Notes under the pieces: generated by a model
Databases searched by the model: none
The model's input: only the letters and a program-made list of their open reading frames with translations
What the model was told of the DNA's origin: nothing
Assembly (NCBI GenBank): GCA_018267625.1
Contig: JAFDYC010000054.1
Location: forward strand, 1-43,353
Direction of reading: 5' to 3'
Length of the DNA: 43,353 nt
From: Bacteroidota bacterium
GTDB lineage: Bacteria; Bacteroidota; Bacteroidia; Chitinophagales; Chitinophagaceae
Position numbers and translations under genes: made by a program
Shown: in pieces, positions 23,158-32,428 of the stretch
Numbering within the stretch: position 1 is the first letter of the stretch
How the letters are laid out: every line of letters starts with the position of its first letter

Positions 23158-25647
23158 TTATTTTTTGACGGAATAATCTACATCCTGGTCAGCGTTCAAC
23201 TGCACCTGAATTGTATCTCCCCTGCTTACTTTTCCAGATACGATAAACTTAGAAATCGGTCTGCGCAATGCGCTTCGGATTACGCCGGAAATCTGCCGTG
23301 CGCCATATTTCGGTGTGAAGCCGGTAAGGGCTATTTTCTGTTTGGCGTCTTCGGTTATTTCAAGAGCTATTCCTTGCTTTTCGAGGCTTTCCAGCAGGCT
23401 CTTCATCTGGATCTCCAGAATCTTCACGACGTTGGCTTCAGAAATTGGCGCAAAAGGAATTATCTCTGTCAGGCGCGCGAGGAATTCAGGGCGGAAATAT
23501 TTCGTCATCAACTCAAGCAACTGCGACGACTTGGGCATGATGTTCTGGCCAAACTGCTCAACGATCCACTCGCTGCCGATGTTTGAGGTGAAAATGATGA
23601 GCGCATTAGAGAAGTCTCCCTCCTTGCCAAGCCGGTCGTGCATCTTGCCCTCGTCAAGGATTTGCAGGAAAATGTCGAACACTGAGGGGTGTGCCTTTTC
23701 TATTTCATCAAATAGCACCACCGAATATGGCTGTTGCCGGATTTTGTTTACCAACATGCCACCTTCTTCATAGCCTACGTAGCCCGGAGGAGCACCATAC
23801 AGCAGCGCTGCAGAATGCTCTTCCTTAAACTCGGACATGTCGAATCGAATCATTGCTTTTTCATCATTAAAGAGAAAATCAGCAATGGCTTTCGTGACTT
23901 CGGTCTTTCCTGTTCCGGTGGGGCCAAGCAGGAAGAAAGAACCAATCGGCTGGCCGGGTTTGTTTAGCCCGCTGCGCGATTCTACAATAGCATCTGAAAG
24001 GGCCTTCACAGCATGATCCTGACCTACTACTCTGCGCTTAATGATGGATTCCATTTCAGCGAGTTTCTGCTGCTCTTTTGCCTGAATTTTACCCATCGGT
24101 ATGCCTGTCTTAAAGGCTACAACGGCAGCAAGTTCCTGGGAGGTTACTGTGTCCTTAATATCTGTAGCCAGTTCCTTCAAGTCATTAAGGGTAGTGCTCA
24201 GCGCAACTTCCATTTCAGATGAAGTTTCGAGCTTGACGACATCGGTAGGGTCGCTGAGTCTGCCAAATAGGACCGGGCTGAGGCTGTTCTTTAACTGGCT
24301 GTAAAACCAACGGTATTCAGCGATGCGCTCGGTGTCATCCAAGTCGGCATCTTGTACGATGTTTTCAAACTGAGCACTCAGTGAGTCAAGCTCCGGCTGG
24401 GACGTTTCATTCATCATTTTCAACGCCGCCATCGTGCGATCTAACAAATCAACCGCCGAGTCGGGCAAGCGCCGGTCTTTGACGTATCGTTTTGCTAACC
24501 GGGCACATTCTGACAATACATCTTTCTCAATTTTCAGGTTGTGGTGTTGCTCAAATGCATCCGAAAGCTTGTACAGCATTTTTGAGGCGGTAGCTAAATC
24601 TGGTTCATCCACACGGATGACTTCAAAGCGACGGCTGAAGGCCTGCTCCGGCTCGATGAGTTTGCGGTATTCGTCCAGCGTGGTAGCGCCGATGACGGTA
24701 ATCTCGCCACGCGCCAGTTCGGGCTTCAGTAAGTTGGCAGCACCACCTGCGCTGCCCTTGGGGTCGAGCAGCGTGTGGATTTCATCAATGAACAGTATTG
24801 CTTTGTCGAATTGCTTCACCTCTTTGATGATGCTCTTGAGCCGTTCTTCTACTTCGCCTTTGTATGAAGCACCTGCGAATAAGGAGCCAAGGTCTAGTTC
24901 GAACAGAAAGGCTCCTTTCAGGTTTTCGGGCACCGAACCGGCTACTATAGCTAATGCGAAACCATCCACGAGTGCCGTTTTCCCAACGCCTGGGTCTCCA
25001 GTAATGATGACGTTGGGTTTGGTGCGTCGTCCAAGCACTTCCAGCATCATTCGGGTTTCCTTGTCACGGCCGATAATGGGGTCTATTCGCCCGGTCCTGG
25101 CCTGTTCTATCTTGTCTACGCAGTATTTCAGAAGTGCTGTATTGCCCTTGGTTTTGGCTTGCATGTCGGTTCCTCCTTCAGGAAGGGAAGAACTACCTAC
25201 TGCCTGCCCTAAGGCACTGTCATTGATATAGAGATCAAGGATTTCTTTTTCGCGCAGCGGAAATGATTTTAGCTGCTCGGAGCTAAACCCGATATTAGGT
25301 TTCACCAATGCTGCCAGCGCACAAATGGGCGACACATCATTGAGCCCCAGTTTCAGGCGGATATTGTCCGCCTCTTCAAATACATTGGCTGTTTGCGTGT
25401 CAGCACTGATATTCTCAAGGGCCTTCCCACTTTTGGGTAATTCATCAATGCGGATTTCCGCCCATTCAATCATGTAATTGATATCCTTATCTAATGATTG
25501 AAGGAAGGGGTGCAATCCGGAGTCTTTATGCAGCAAGCCACGGAGTAAGTGGGGCAGGGAAAATTGTTCGTTTTTATACTCCCGTGCAAAACTGATGGCT
25601 ACCTGAATGGCCGACTTAAGGGACTCCGAAAATGAAAGAGTGGTCAT
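23158..25647 (-). CDS. clpV: T6SS sheath-recycling AAA+ ATPase ClpV (TssH)
   Basis: An 829-residue Clp/Hsp100 ATPase. It has an N-terminal Clp repeat domain (1-140; SFSESLKSAIQVAISFAREY), a first AAA domain with Walker A GDPGVGKT (217-224) and Walker B LFIDEIHTLLD, a short middle domain, and a second AAA domain with Walker A GPTGTGKT (575-582), Walker B VLFDEIEKAH and a GGMLVNKIRQQPYSVV pore region. It hexamerises and disassembles contracted TssBC sheath. General ClpB is the alternative, but position within the T6SS cluster and the short middle domain favour ClpV. It is separated by 38 bp from tssO upstream. Confidence 0.93.
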   Translation of the reverse strand: MTTLSFSESLKSAIQVAISFAREYKNEQFSLPHLLRGLLHKDSGLHPFLQSLDKDINYMIEWAEIRIDELPKSGKALENISADTQTANVFEEADNIRLKLGLNDVSPICALAALVKPNIGFSSEQLKSFPLREKEILDLYINDSALGQAVGSSSLPEGGTDMQAKTKGNTALLKYCVDKIEQARTGRIDPIIGRDKETRMMLEVLGRRTKPNVIITGDPGVGKTALVDGFALAIVAGSVPENLKGAFLFELDLGSLFAGASYKGEVEERLKSIIKEVKQFDKAILFIDEIHTLLDPKGSAGGAANLLKPELARGEITVIGATTLDEYRKLIEPEQAFSRRFEVIRVDEPDLATASKMLYKLSDAFEQHHNLKIEKDVLSECARLAKRYVKDRRLPDSAVDLLDRTMAALKMMNETSQPELDSLSAQFENIVQDADLDDTERIAEYRWFYSQLKNSLSPVLFGRLSDPTDVVKLETSSEMEVALSTTLNDLKELATDIKDTVTSQELAAVVAFKTGIPMGKIQAKEQQKLAEMESIIKRRVVGQDHAVKALSDAIVESRSGLNKPGQPIGSFFLLGPTGTGKTEVTKAIADFLFNDEKAMIRFDMSEFKEEHSAALLYGAPPGYVGYEEGGMLVNKIRQQPYSVVLFDEIEKAHPSVFDIFLQILDEGKMHDRLGKEGDFSNALIIFTSNIGSEWIVEQFGQNIMPKSSQLLELMTKYFRPEFLARLTEIIPFAPISEANVVKILEIQMKSLLESLEKQGIALEITEDAKQKIALTGFTPKYGARQISGVIRSALRRPISKFIVSGKVSRGDTIQVQLNADQDVDYSVKK

Positions 25648-25685
25648 GCGAACTAGTTGTTTTTTTGAACAAGCGTATTATCAGA

Positions 25686-26189
25686 TCATTGAGCGGGAGG
25701 CAAAGGCATAGGAGCGGCTCCCATCATTCCGGCAGATTGTGCTGATTTCAACCGGGATTCTGCATCCTGAAGTTTTGCGAGGGCATCGTTCAGCTTTGAC
25801 TGGGCATCTACAAGCTGGCGGACGTGTGTATAGTGGTGGGCATAGCCATCACTCACCAGTTTCACCATTTTGATGGAGGTATCCATGCTTGCCAGATCGG
25901 TGAGGCCGTCCGCAATTTTCTTGTCGAGCAAAACCGGGTTCTCCGTCTTCGCTGTTGCATACAAGCTGATGTTGGAATCTATTTCCGACATCTTGTCCAG
26001 GATTCGCTTTTGGGCATGTTCGAAGTTGGAATAGCTGGCTAATTTTCTTCCTTCCATTTCGCTCAGTTCTTCGGGCACGTGGTAGTAGGAAAAGAAGATA
26101 AGGGCAGTGGGCACTAAAGTGAGGCCCAGGAAGATGATGACGAATTGCCAAAGTTTTTTGCTGCGTTCTTTGCTGTTCAGGGCTTTCAT
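25686..26189 (-). CDS. tssO: Subtype iii T6SS membrane protein TssO
   Basis: A 167-residue protein opening MKALNSKERSKKLWQF, followed by one transmembrane helix (about 14-35), a periplasmic coiled-coil-prone domain, and a Met/Pro/Ala-rich tail. The NSKER start, length, single helix and location beside tssK and tssN match TssO, one of the membrane-complex proteins that replace TssJ/L/M in Bacteroidota T6SS (family knowledge). It probably inserts in the inner membrane with its bulk in the periplasm. Identification rests on context and topology as much as on sequence. Confidence 0.8.
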   Translation of the reverse strand: MKALNSKERSKKLWQFVIIFLGLTLVPTALIFFSYYHVPEELSEMEGRKLASYSNFEHAQKRILDKMSEIDSNISLYATAKTENPVLLDKKIADGLTDLASMDTSIKMVKLVSDGYAHHYTHVRQLVDAQSKLNDALAKLQDAESRLKSAQSAGMMGAAPMPLPPAQ

Positions 26190-26256
26190 ATGAGAATGTG
26201 AGAAGGAGTGAGATGGGTGCTTTTAAAGTCCGGATTTTTCTATAAAAAAATTCCTG

Positions 26257-27408
26257 TTAGTCGAAGATGCTGAATTTGCCTTTAGGCTTTTCTTTTGGTG
26301 CCTCCATGGTACGGCCCCCAAAGTCGAATTTTTCATTCCTCTGGCCAATAAGTTTGAGGTCTTTCAGTTTGTCCAATAGATCACTCCAGGTTTTCAGGAA
26401 GCCTAAAAGGGGTTGAAAAAAGGCATAGATATTTTCATGCTCATAGTCGGCATTCATGACACCGGAAAGCAGATCTTCAAACTTACCCGGGCTGACTTCA
26501 TTCCAATAAGAGAAGTACTGAAGCAACTCTTCTTTTTCCTTAACAGGAATTAGATTGAGGCTGACGTTTATGATGCTGGCCAACTGCACAACAGAGTTGG
26601 ACATATACACCGGCGACTGCTGCCGATACAGTGTGCGGAAGCTGAAAAATTCACGGGCAATATGCCAGATTACCTGCTCACAGATTGTCTTTACGTTTTG
26701 GGCAAGTGGCGTGTTTTGTTGCGACCCACCTTCTACCACTTTTCGCACAATCTCCGAACTGCTTTCCTGAATTTGGTTTAGGCGTTCGGCAATAGCGTTG
26801 TATATCTGCTTGGCGCCCGGGTGAGCCCCAATGACTGAACAGGGAGGAATGTATTCAGCATCGCGGACTAACTGCCCATTTTTCAGCCGGAATTTTGCCA
26901 CTGGCAGGTGAAAAGCACCTAGTGAGCTGGCATCGAGTTGATCTTCAGGCACCAGTCCCAGTTTGTACGCACTAATGCTGCTCGAGTTTCTGGGCGGATA
27001 TTCATCTGAGGCAGCAGGGCCAAAGGGCTGACGATTGAACGGATCCACAGCAATCACGGCATAAAAGCCGGCAGCATCATCTGCCCCCATATTACCATTA
27101 GCTTCCGCACTCAGTTCTGGGTGCATCCCGGGGATGATTTCGATTCGGCAACCACCAGATGTAATTGCCCGGCAGTAACTCACCGTAATCTTCAGAGAAT
27201 TGGTTTGATTGGATGCGGTATTGCAATCGAGGGCACTTTTCTCTCCGGGCAATGGTTGTAGTAAGCCATAATTGAGATTATTCAGTCCGCTGGCTTGTGC
27301 ATCGCGCAGCGCATCAATTAGGGCGTTCTCACTGTCCACAAAGTGTTGGCGGGTGATTTTCATCCCGTCCACCCAGTTAGTGAGATGGTGTTGCAGCTTG
27401 GGTAACAT
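26257..27408 (-). CDS. tssK: T6SS baseplate-to-membrane linker TssK
   Basis: A 383-residue TssK. The N-terminus reads LTNWVDGMKITRQHFVDSENAL, the subtype iii counterpart of the usual W-x-x-G-M-x-L-x-x-Q-H-F signature, followed by beta-rich shoulder segments and a helical C-terminal part (FEDLLSGVMNADYEHENIYAFF). TssK trimers connect the TssEFG wedge to the membrane complex (family knowledge). The last ten residues, KPKGKFSIFD, after a Lys/Pro linker, almost repeat the C-terminus of the DUF4123 protein of this locus. tssN follows... in transcription it is preceded by tssN (53-bp gap) and followed by tssO (67-bp gap). Confidence 0.92.
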   Translation of the reverse strand: MLPKLQHHLTNWVDGMKITRQHFVDSENALIDALRDAQASGLNNLNYGLLQPLPGEKSALDCNTASNQTNSLKITVSYCRAITSGGCRIEIIPGMHPELSAEANGNMGADDAAGFYAVIAVDPFNRQPFGPAASDEYPPRNSSSISAYKLGLVPEDQLDASSLGAFHLPVAKFRLKNGQLVRDAEYIPPCSVIGAHPGAKQIYNAIAERLNQIQESSSEIVRKVVEGGSQQNTPLAQNVKTICEQVIWHIAREFFSFRTLYRQQSPVYMSNSVVQLASIINVSLNLIPVKEKEELLQYFSYWNEVSPGKFEDLLSGVMNADYEHENIYAFFQPLLGFLKTWSDLLDKLKDLKLIGQRNEKFDFGGRTMEAPKEKPKGKFSIFD

Positions 27409-27461
27409 CTGTCAAAAAAGTTCTTCCGTTAACGTCAATATTTCGGTACTCAATACCTCGG

Positions 27462-28337
27462 TCAATAATCTGCAGCTTCTTCTTCTTCAACCATTCCGAC
27501 CCGCTTTGCTAAAATGATATCCTTCTCACTGATCTTGTTTTCGGCAATCGTTTGCTCCGGGTCAATAAAGCGTGATTTACCCAGGGCTTTTGCTTTGGTG
27601 TAAAACATCCAGCCTAAGGGGGTTTGGTCGGTGTTGGCAAATTGAATGGGATCGTTTTCGTATTTGTAGTTATAATTCTCTATAAAAGAGCGGAACCAAT
27701 CGCCAAACTTCATGGATATCGGAGCACGCAACTTGGTGTTGCTGATATTGCTGTCGCTAATGGATTTTGAGTATTCGAGCTCCAGCATGTATATGGTGCT
27801 GGTGTCCACCTGGTCATAGTCCACCGGGTCGGCATTGATGGGGAAGTACCAAACCTTGTGAATCTCTTGGGGTATTTCGCAATAGATTGTAAAAGCAATC
27901 CGAAAAAATTCTGGAAGCACGAAGGGGATAACACAGAGTGCAAACCAAGGTGCCAGACCGTTTGGGTTGGAAAAATGGTACACTAAGGCGAAACCAATCA
28001 TACCCAGAAAGGTATTGGCCAGTACAAAAAATACACCCGCAAATCGCCCCTGAGGAAGATCTGCTGCGGCATTTTTCCGGTAAAGCCAGGATGCCAAAAA
28101 ACCCAGCGCTGCGTAGCCTGCCTGCAACAATAAAAAGTAGCTCATGGAGCGGGAAGCAAGGGGCGACATCCCGATAAAGCCTCCACAGCTAATTAATATT
28201 CCAAATATTAGATAGAAGAAAATAAACTTACGATTACTTAGCAGGGTACCAACAGCTTTCTTTCTGCTGAGATTGATATAGAAACCAATCAGTCCAATAA
28301 TCGTGAAGACAACAAAGGCAATAATAGCCGGAATCAT
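27462..28337 (-). CDS. tssN: Subtype iii T6SS membrane protein TssN
   Basis: A 291-residue protein with about five transmembrane helices in the first 150 residues (about 2-23, 38-56, 67-85, 99-120, 128-149) and a cytosolic C-terminal domain that includes KVWYFPINADPVDYDQVD and WMFYTKAKALGKSRFIDPEQTI. This topology, the sequence PLGWMFYTK and the place between tssG and tssK match TssN, the polytopic inner-membrane component unique to Bacteroidota T6SS. Its cytosolic domain is expected to contact TssK/baseplate. Together with TssO it assigns the locus to subtype iii. Confidence 0.88.
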   Translation of the reverse strand: MIPAIIAFVVFTIIGLIGFYINLSRKKAVGTLLSNRKFIFFYLIFGILISCGGFIGMSPLASRSMSYFLLLQAGYAALGFLASWLYRKNAAADLPQGRFAGVFFVLANTFLGMIGFALVYHFSNPNGLAPWFALCVIPFVLPEFFRIAFTIYCEIPQEIHKVWYFPINADPVDYDQVDTSTIYMLELEYSKSISDSNISNTKLRAPISMKFGDWFRSFIENYNYKYENDPIQFANTDQTPLGWMFYTKAKALGKSRFIDPEQTIAENKISEKDIILAKRVGMVEEEEAADY

Positions 28338-28355
28338 ACGGTCGGAGTGTGAAGG

Positions 28356-29312
28356 TTAAATGTACGAGTTAAATCCAAGATAGCTGTTGGCTTCTGCGCT
28401 GGCTGTCTTGAGTCCGGCATCTGTATGTCGGGGGTTCAGGCAGATGCTATAAAGAGCATTTGCAGGGAAAAAATAAGGTAGGATAAAATGCAAGACTTTC
28501 AAGTGTTTCCCATTGCCGCTGAAATTTTTATACTCTTGTTCGCTGAGCTGGTCTATATGTAGTTCATAGGTCTGAAGGGCTTGCTCCAAGGTATCGCCCA
28601 GCACAGAATCTGCGCCCAGCAATGCGGTACCTAACTTTTTTACGGATTCAGTAGCTGCGCTGAACTTTTGTTGTTTCCATTGGCGCTCCACCCGTGCCGT
28701 ACAGCCCAATATTCTGGATACACATAAGCCGATAAGAGTCTCATCTCCGCGGATTTTATGGCTCAGGGGCAAGATGTAGAGTAATACTAATAGCTGCTGG
28801 TCACTGAGGGCGGAAGCTTCTTCAAAAAAGTAGTTGAAAAATTCGCGGTTCCGGCGGGGATTACTGTTTTTGAGAATCTCCCGTTCGGTGAGGTCGAGCC
28901 GCAGGCTGCGGTGGTGAAATTCATTTTCCAGTGGGCTGAAAAACTTTCGGGCTTCACGTTCTTGCCTCCGGAGTTCCCTTCCATGTTTATAGGCCCCCTC
29001 ATCGGTTTTATGCTTGCGCGACTGGGTATGTACCATCGCTTCGGGCAGCATGTCATAGATGCCTTCCCGGTTCAGGTCGAAAATGAGTAAATCGTTGTCA
29101 TCGGTGGCGCCATCCAGATTCCAGGAAATACGGGCTACATCTTTTGCTACGGCACGCCGGAAGGTGCTTTCATTTCGAAAGAAGATAGCATCCAGAGGCA
29201 TCCCTCTGTCCACGAGTTCGGCAGCAAGAACACAGGCCTTGAAGTCGGCACCGGCAGCCTCTAAATCGGCCACTACCTCACGTCGTCTGATATGTTCCAG
29301 TTCCGGGTTCAT
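28356..29312 (-). CDS. tssG: T6SS baseplate protein TssG
   Basis: A 318-residue protein with an acidic helical N-terminus, REREARKFFSPLENEFHHRSLRLDL in the middle (read in pieces), and YFFEEASALSDQQLLVLLYILPLSHKI. The C-terminal half has HFILPYFFPANALYSICL, consistent with the strand pattern of the Bacteroidota TssG family, divergent from the proteobacterial VasB type. The size, the position 18 nt before tssN and the need for a TssG partner for TssF and TssE support the call; the sequence signature alone is weak. An alternative is another baseplate subunit of unknown name. Confidence 0.75.
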   Translation of the reverse strand: MNPELEHIRRREVVADLEAAGADFKACVLAAELVDRGMPLDAIFFRNESTFRRAVAKDVARISWNLDGATDDNDLLIFDLNREGIYDMLPEAMVHTQSRKHKTDEGAYKHGRELRRQEREARKFFSPLENEFHHRSLRLDLTEREILKNSNPRRNREFFNYFFEEASALSDQQLLVLLYILPLSHKIRGDETLIGLCVSRILGCTARVERQWKQQKFSAATESVKKLGTALLGADSVLGDTLEQALQTYELHIDQLSEQEYKNFSGNGKHLKVLHFILPYFFPANALYSICLNPRHTDAGLKTASAEANSYLGFNSYI

Positions 29313-29327
29313 CGGGTTGGTGAATGT

Positions 29328-31493
29328 CTAAAAATCCGGGCGATACTTGTATTTCCTAAATAAAGATTTCACTAATGAGCAGTTTTCATACACCATTTGC
29401 ATATTAGGAGCATTGCGCACATCGTCCTGGCTCACACCATCCCGGAACGCACGGGTGAAATAGTCTGCATAACTGCTCTCGTCTGTTGGGTGGCGTGTAT
29501 AATTAAGGATACCCAGGCTCAGGAGGGATTCTGGCTTTTCGCCAGCTAGTTTCAGCGACGCTAAGGCTTCATCATAGCGGGCGCGTTTGATGAGCAGATT
29601 GGCGTAGTCCACACTGAATTGGCTGGGAAGCAGGCGGGCTTTCTGGCGGAAGGCTTCATAATCTTCCTGTGCCTCTTCATTTCGGTTTTGGAGGTAATAG
29701 CATTTGCCCCGTTTCCACAATGCCTGCACCTGTATCAAAGCATCCTCCCGCGTCACTCCATGAATATTCATACAGGCAGTGAAATTCAGGATGGCAGAAT
29801 TATCCGTCTTGTCTTTGATCTCCATCTGAAGCTTACCCAGTTCATAATACCAGCGGGGGTTGTCTTTGTCGAACTTGATGGCCGATTGATAAGCCTCTGC
29901 GGCTGCTTCCCGGTTGGCTTGTGATTCATAAATACGAGCCCGAACGGCATAGGCTTCTGCATTTTTTTCATCTTGCTTCAAGGCATCTTCTATCAGCTTT
30001 AATGCAGCTTTAATTCCTTTTTCACCTTGCAGCCGGAGCAAATCTGCCTGGGCGATGAGGGCATCTGTGTTTTCCGGATTGTATTGAATGGCGGCATTAA
30101 AATTTTCAGCGGCCTGCACGATATTATTTTGGGCCGAGGCCAACTTTCCCCGGCACAGGGCGAGGTTGGAAAGCACCTGGACGTCTCCGGTGTCTTCGGT
30201 GCGTGCCTGAAAGCCTGCAAGTGCATCTAATGCGAGGCGATACTCTTTTTTATCGAGATAATAGTTTCCCATCCATTTGTAGGCTTCCGGATAGCTGGGG
30301 TCCATCTGTATGGCAACTCTGAATTCAGATTCTGCCTGGTCCGACTGGCCCAATTGAGCATATGCCCTGGCCAGGCCGATATGCATCATCGGGTTTAATT
30401 TGTCTTTGGCAAGGGCTGTTGAAAATCCTTTCTGAGCTTCCTGGTAGGCACCTTTACTGAGCAAATCAAGAAGCAGTTGTTGCTGGGCTTGCAATTGAGA
30501 TAAAGCCTGAAGGTTTGCAGCCGCATTTTTTGTTGCAGAAGGCCGCACTTCCAATGCATAGTTCAGGTAATTACGTGCCAGGTTGTACCGGTATTTATCC
30601 TGCAACTGTGCTGCTTTGGTGCTGAGTCCTTCATATAGGCTTTCGGTTGGTTCAATATTGCGGCTTCGCATCTTCGCCATCAATTCCTGAATGCGGTTTT
30701 CGGCATCGCCGGCGGTAGCCGGAAATCGTTTGGCTTCTTTGAGGGAATAATATGCTTCGGTGTAGTTGCTCTCGCCCAGCAAACTGATACCTGCCGCCAG
30801 TTGCATGCGGTAATAGGATTCACTATGGGGCGTATTGGTGCCATCATCGGCATTACTTTCCGCTGCGTCTGAAATGGTCACCGTAGGAGTATTACCATAA
30901 TCGCCGGCTTTGGTCTGGCGGTCCAGGTGGCTGATCAGGGTCTTGTATTGCCCGCCAATGGTGACGACCTGCATCTCGGCCACCTTAGCAATTTTTGATG
31001 GAAACGAATTCCCTTTCCGATCTTTTCCATCCATAATCTGGTTGAAAAAAACTTTCAGATAAAGGTGTAACTGGCCTACATGAATATCCCCAACCTGTGT
31101 TATCTGATATCGGATGGACAGGGCTTTGTTTTGCTTATAAAAATCCCGGAACTGGCGCAAATACGCACGGATATCCTTGCCCATGGCTTCGTCTGCAGGA
31201 ATGTTGGGGTCAAGGTCATCATCGGCTTCAAAATCGTCCTGAAAAAAAATCCGCAACCGGCTGTCTGCTGTCATCGCGTTGTCTATGGCCATTTGCAAAT
31301 CGGTCACCGAGTTATCCGGGTCGGACACCATATTGAGCAGGTTGACGAGGTCGCCTATAGTCTGCTCTGCTTGTGCTTTGATGTTGCGTTCGTCTCTTCG
31401 GGTGATTGATGTGGGCACCCGTTGCCCCCAGACTACCGGAGCAGAAAGGCACAAGAGAATAAATGCTATAAATATTTTTCGACAGGAGTTCAT
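29328..31493 (-). CDS. Exported TPR-repeat protein of the T6SS locus
   Basis: A 721-residue protein with a signal peptide (MNSCRKIFIAFILLCLSAPV, cleavage near VWG-Q). Residues about 25-200 form a domain with a helical start, then DIRAYLRQFRDFYK and a beta segment (HVGQLHLYLKVFFNQI) that resembles an NTF2-like fold. From about 215 to 650 there are TPR repeats (for example HIGLARAYAQLGQSDQAESE and YKWMGNYYLDKKEYRLALDA). TPR proteins scaffold complexes; here it probably acts in the periplasm or at the outer membrane as part of the secretion apparatus (inference). It is 15 nt after... its stop lies 15 nt before tssG, so co-transcription is likely. It may stand in for TssP, TssQ or TssR, none of which I recognise. 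Confidence 0.7.
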   Translation of the reverse strand: MNSCRKIFIAFILLCLSAPVVWGQRVPTSITRRDERNIKAQAEQTIGDLVNLLNMVSDPDNSVTDLQMAIDNAMTADSRLRIFFQDDFEADDDLDPNIPADEAMGKDIRAYLRQFRDFYKQNKALSIRYQITQVGDIHVGQLHLYLKVFFNQIMDGKDRKGNSFPSKIAKVAEMQVVTIGGQYKTLISHLDRQTKAGDYGNTPTVTISDAAESNADDGTNTPHSESYYRMQLAAGISLLGESNYTEAYYSLKEAKRFPATAGDAENRIQELMAKMRSRNIEPTESLYEGLSTKAAQLQDKYRYNLARNYLNYALEVRPSATKNAAANLQALSQLQAQQQLLLDLLSKGAYQEAQKGFSTALAKDKLNPMMHIGLARAYAQLGQSDQAESEFRVAIQMDPSYPEAYKWMGNYYLDKKEYRLALDALAGFQARTEDTGDVQVLSNLALCRGKLASAQNNIVQAAENFNAAIQYNPENTDALIAQADLLRLQGEKGIKAALKLIEDALKQDEKNAEAYAVRARIYESQANREAAAEAYQSAIKFDKDNPRWYYELGKLQMEIKDKTDNSAILNFTACMNIHGVTREDALIQVQALWKRGKCYYLQNRNEEAQEDYEAFRQKARLLPSQFSVDYANLLIKRARYDEALASLKLAGEKPESLLSLGILNYTRHPTDESSYADYFTRAFRDGVSQDDVRNAPNMQMVYENCSLVKSLFRKYKYRPDF

Positions 31494-31553
31494 AGGGCCG
31501 ATGCTCATTTTGGGGTTCCGCTCATCTCAGCATGCCTTCATTCCAGGAAAGGC

Positions 31554-32399
31554 TCATAAGGTACGCTGCAGCAATTTTTCTTTCTCAGCAAGCTTTTCAG
31601 AATCGCTGCAAACCCGAATGTTGGAAATCAGCCAGCCGCTGTGGGTAGTCTGGCGAACAAACCGCTCCACAGTGAAACTGTAATTCGGGATTTGGAAAAA
31701 GTAAAATCGCATGGCTCCGGGACCGTCAAATTTTAATTTACCGCTGCGGATGAGTTGGCAGAATTTTCGCCCGCGACTCGTTTCAAACAAAGCAGGGGTA
31801 AGGTAGTTTACGCCTTCAAAACCGGGCTTCAGAATATGATGCAGCTCGATAAAATTGGTCGCATAATCGGAGGGTGAAATGAACTTCCTATTGTCCATTT
31901 GCTCCGCAATCAGGTTGTTGCTGTCTATGTTTTGGAGCATAGGGGCATCGCCGATACCACAGATGAGCCAGCGCGTGCTTCCATTGCTATCTAACTCTAC
32001 CCGCAGCACCAATGGTATCGTAAACCGGAGGCCATCCTGATTGAAAAAACAATCTAAGTGGGCATACCAGTTACTGTCATTAAAAGAGATTTTTTGCGGA
32101 TGCAGCGAATCGGTAACCTGTGCGATGAAGCGGTGGGCCACGGAGTCTGTATCCGTAATATCTTTTTCAAAAAGAAAGCGAACCAGATCCTGGCGTGTGA
32201 AGTTGATGGGCTTACCATAGCGCAGGTATTCTTTCCTTAAAAAGGAATTTGGGGCATCATTAAACCGCTCAATAAACTCATCAATCACCTTCACTTCGTA
32301 CAGGAAGTTTACTTCACGGGTTGCTCCCGCTGCCATACCCTGGGCCCAAACGGCGCTACCGGGAAGCAGGAGCAGAATAGCCAGCAGCAAGCTTTTCAT
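31554..32399 (-). CDS. Exported protein of unknown function in the T6SS locus
   Basis: A 281-residue protein with signal peptide MKSLLLAILLLLPGSAVWA (then QGM). It continues with EVKVIDEFIERFNDAPNSFL, a typical beginning of an NTF2-like domain, then HLDCFFNQDGLRFTIPLVLR, WLICGIGDAP and a second half with SPSDYATNFIELHHIL and a late WLISNIRVCSD strand. No catalytic motif is visible. It is located 29 bp downstream of the 390-residue gene and 60 bp before the TPR gene, all on the T6SS strand. It is probably periplasmic and part of the envelope-spanning portion of the apparatus (inference). Confidence 0.62.
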   Translation of the reverse strand: MKSLLLAILLLLPGSAVWAQGMAAGATREVNFLYEVKVIDEFIERFNDAPNSFLRKEYLRYGKPINFTRQDLVRFLFEKDITDTDSVAHRFIAQVTDSLHPQKISFNDSNWYAHLDCFFNQDGLRFTIPLVLRVELDSNGSTRWLICGIGDAPMLQNIDSNNLIAEQMDNRKFISPSDYATNFIELHHILKPGFEGVNYLTPALFETSRGRKFCQLIRSGKLKFDGPGAMRFYFFQIPNYSFTVERFVRQTTHSGWLISNIRVCSDSEKLAEKEKLLQRTL

Positions 32400-32428
32400 A
32401 AGCGAGTATCAGCGTTTGTTTTAAATGC

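Noticed and set aside
23158..25647. Annotation of the AAA+ ATPase as housekeeping ClpB
   Set aside because: Its location between tssO and tssB and the short middle region favour ClpV/TssH.
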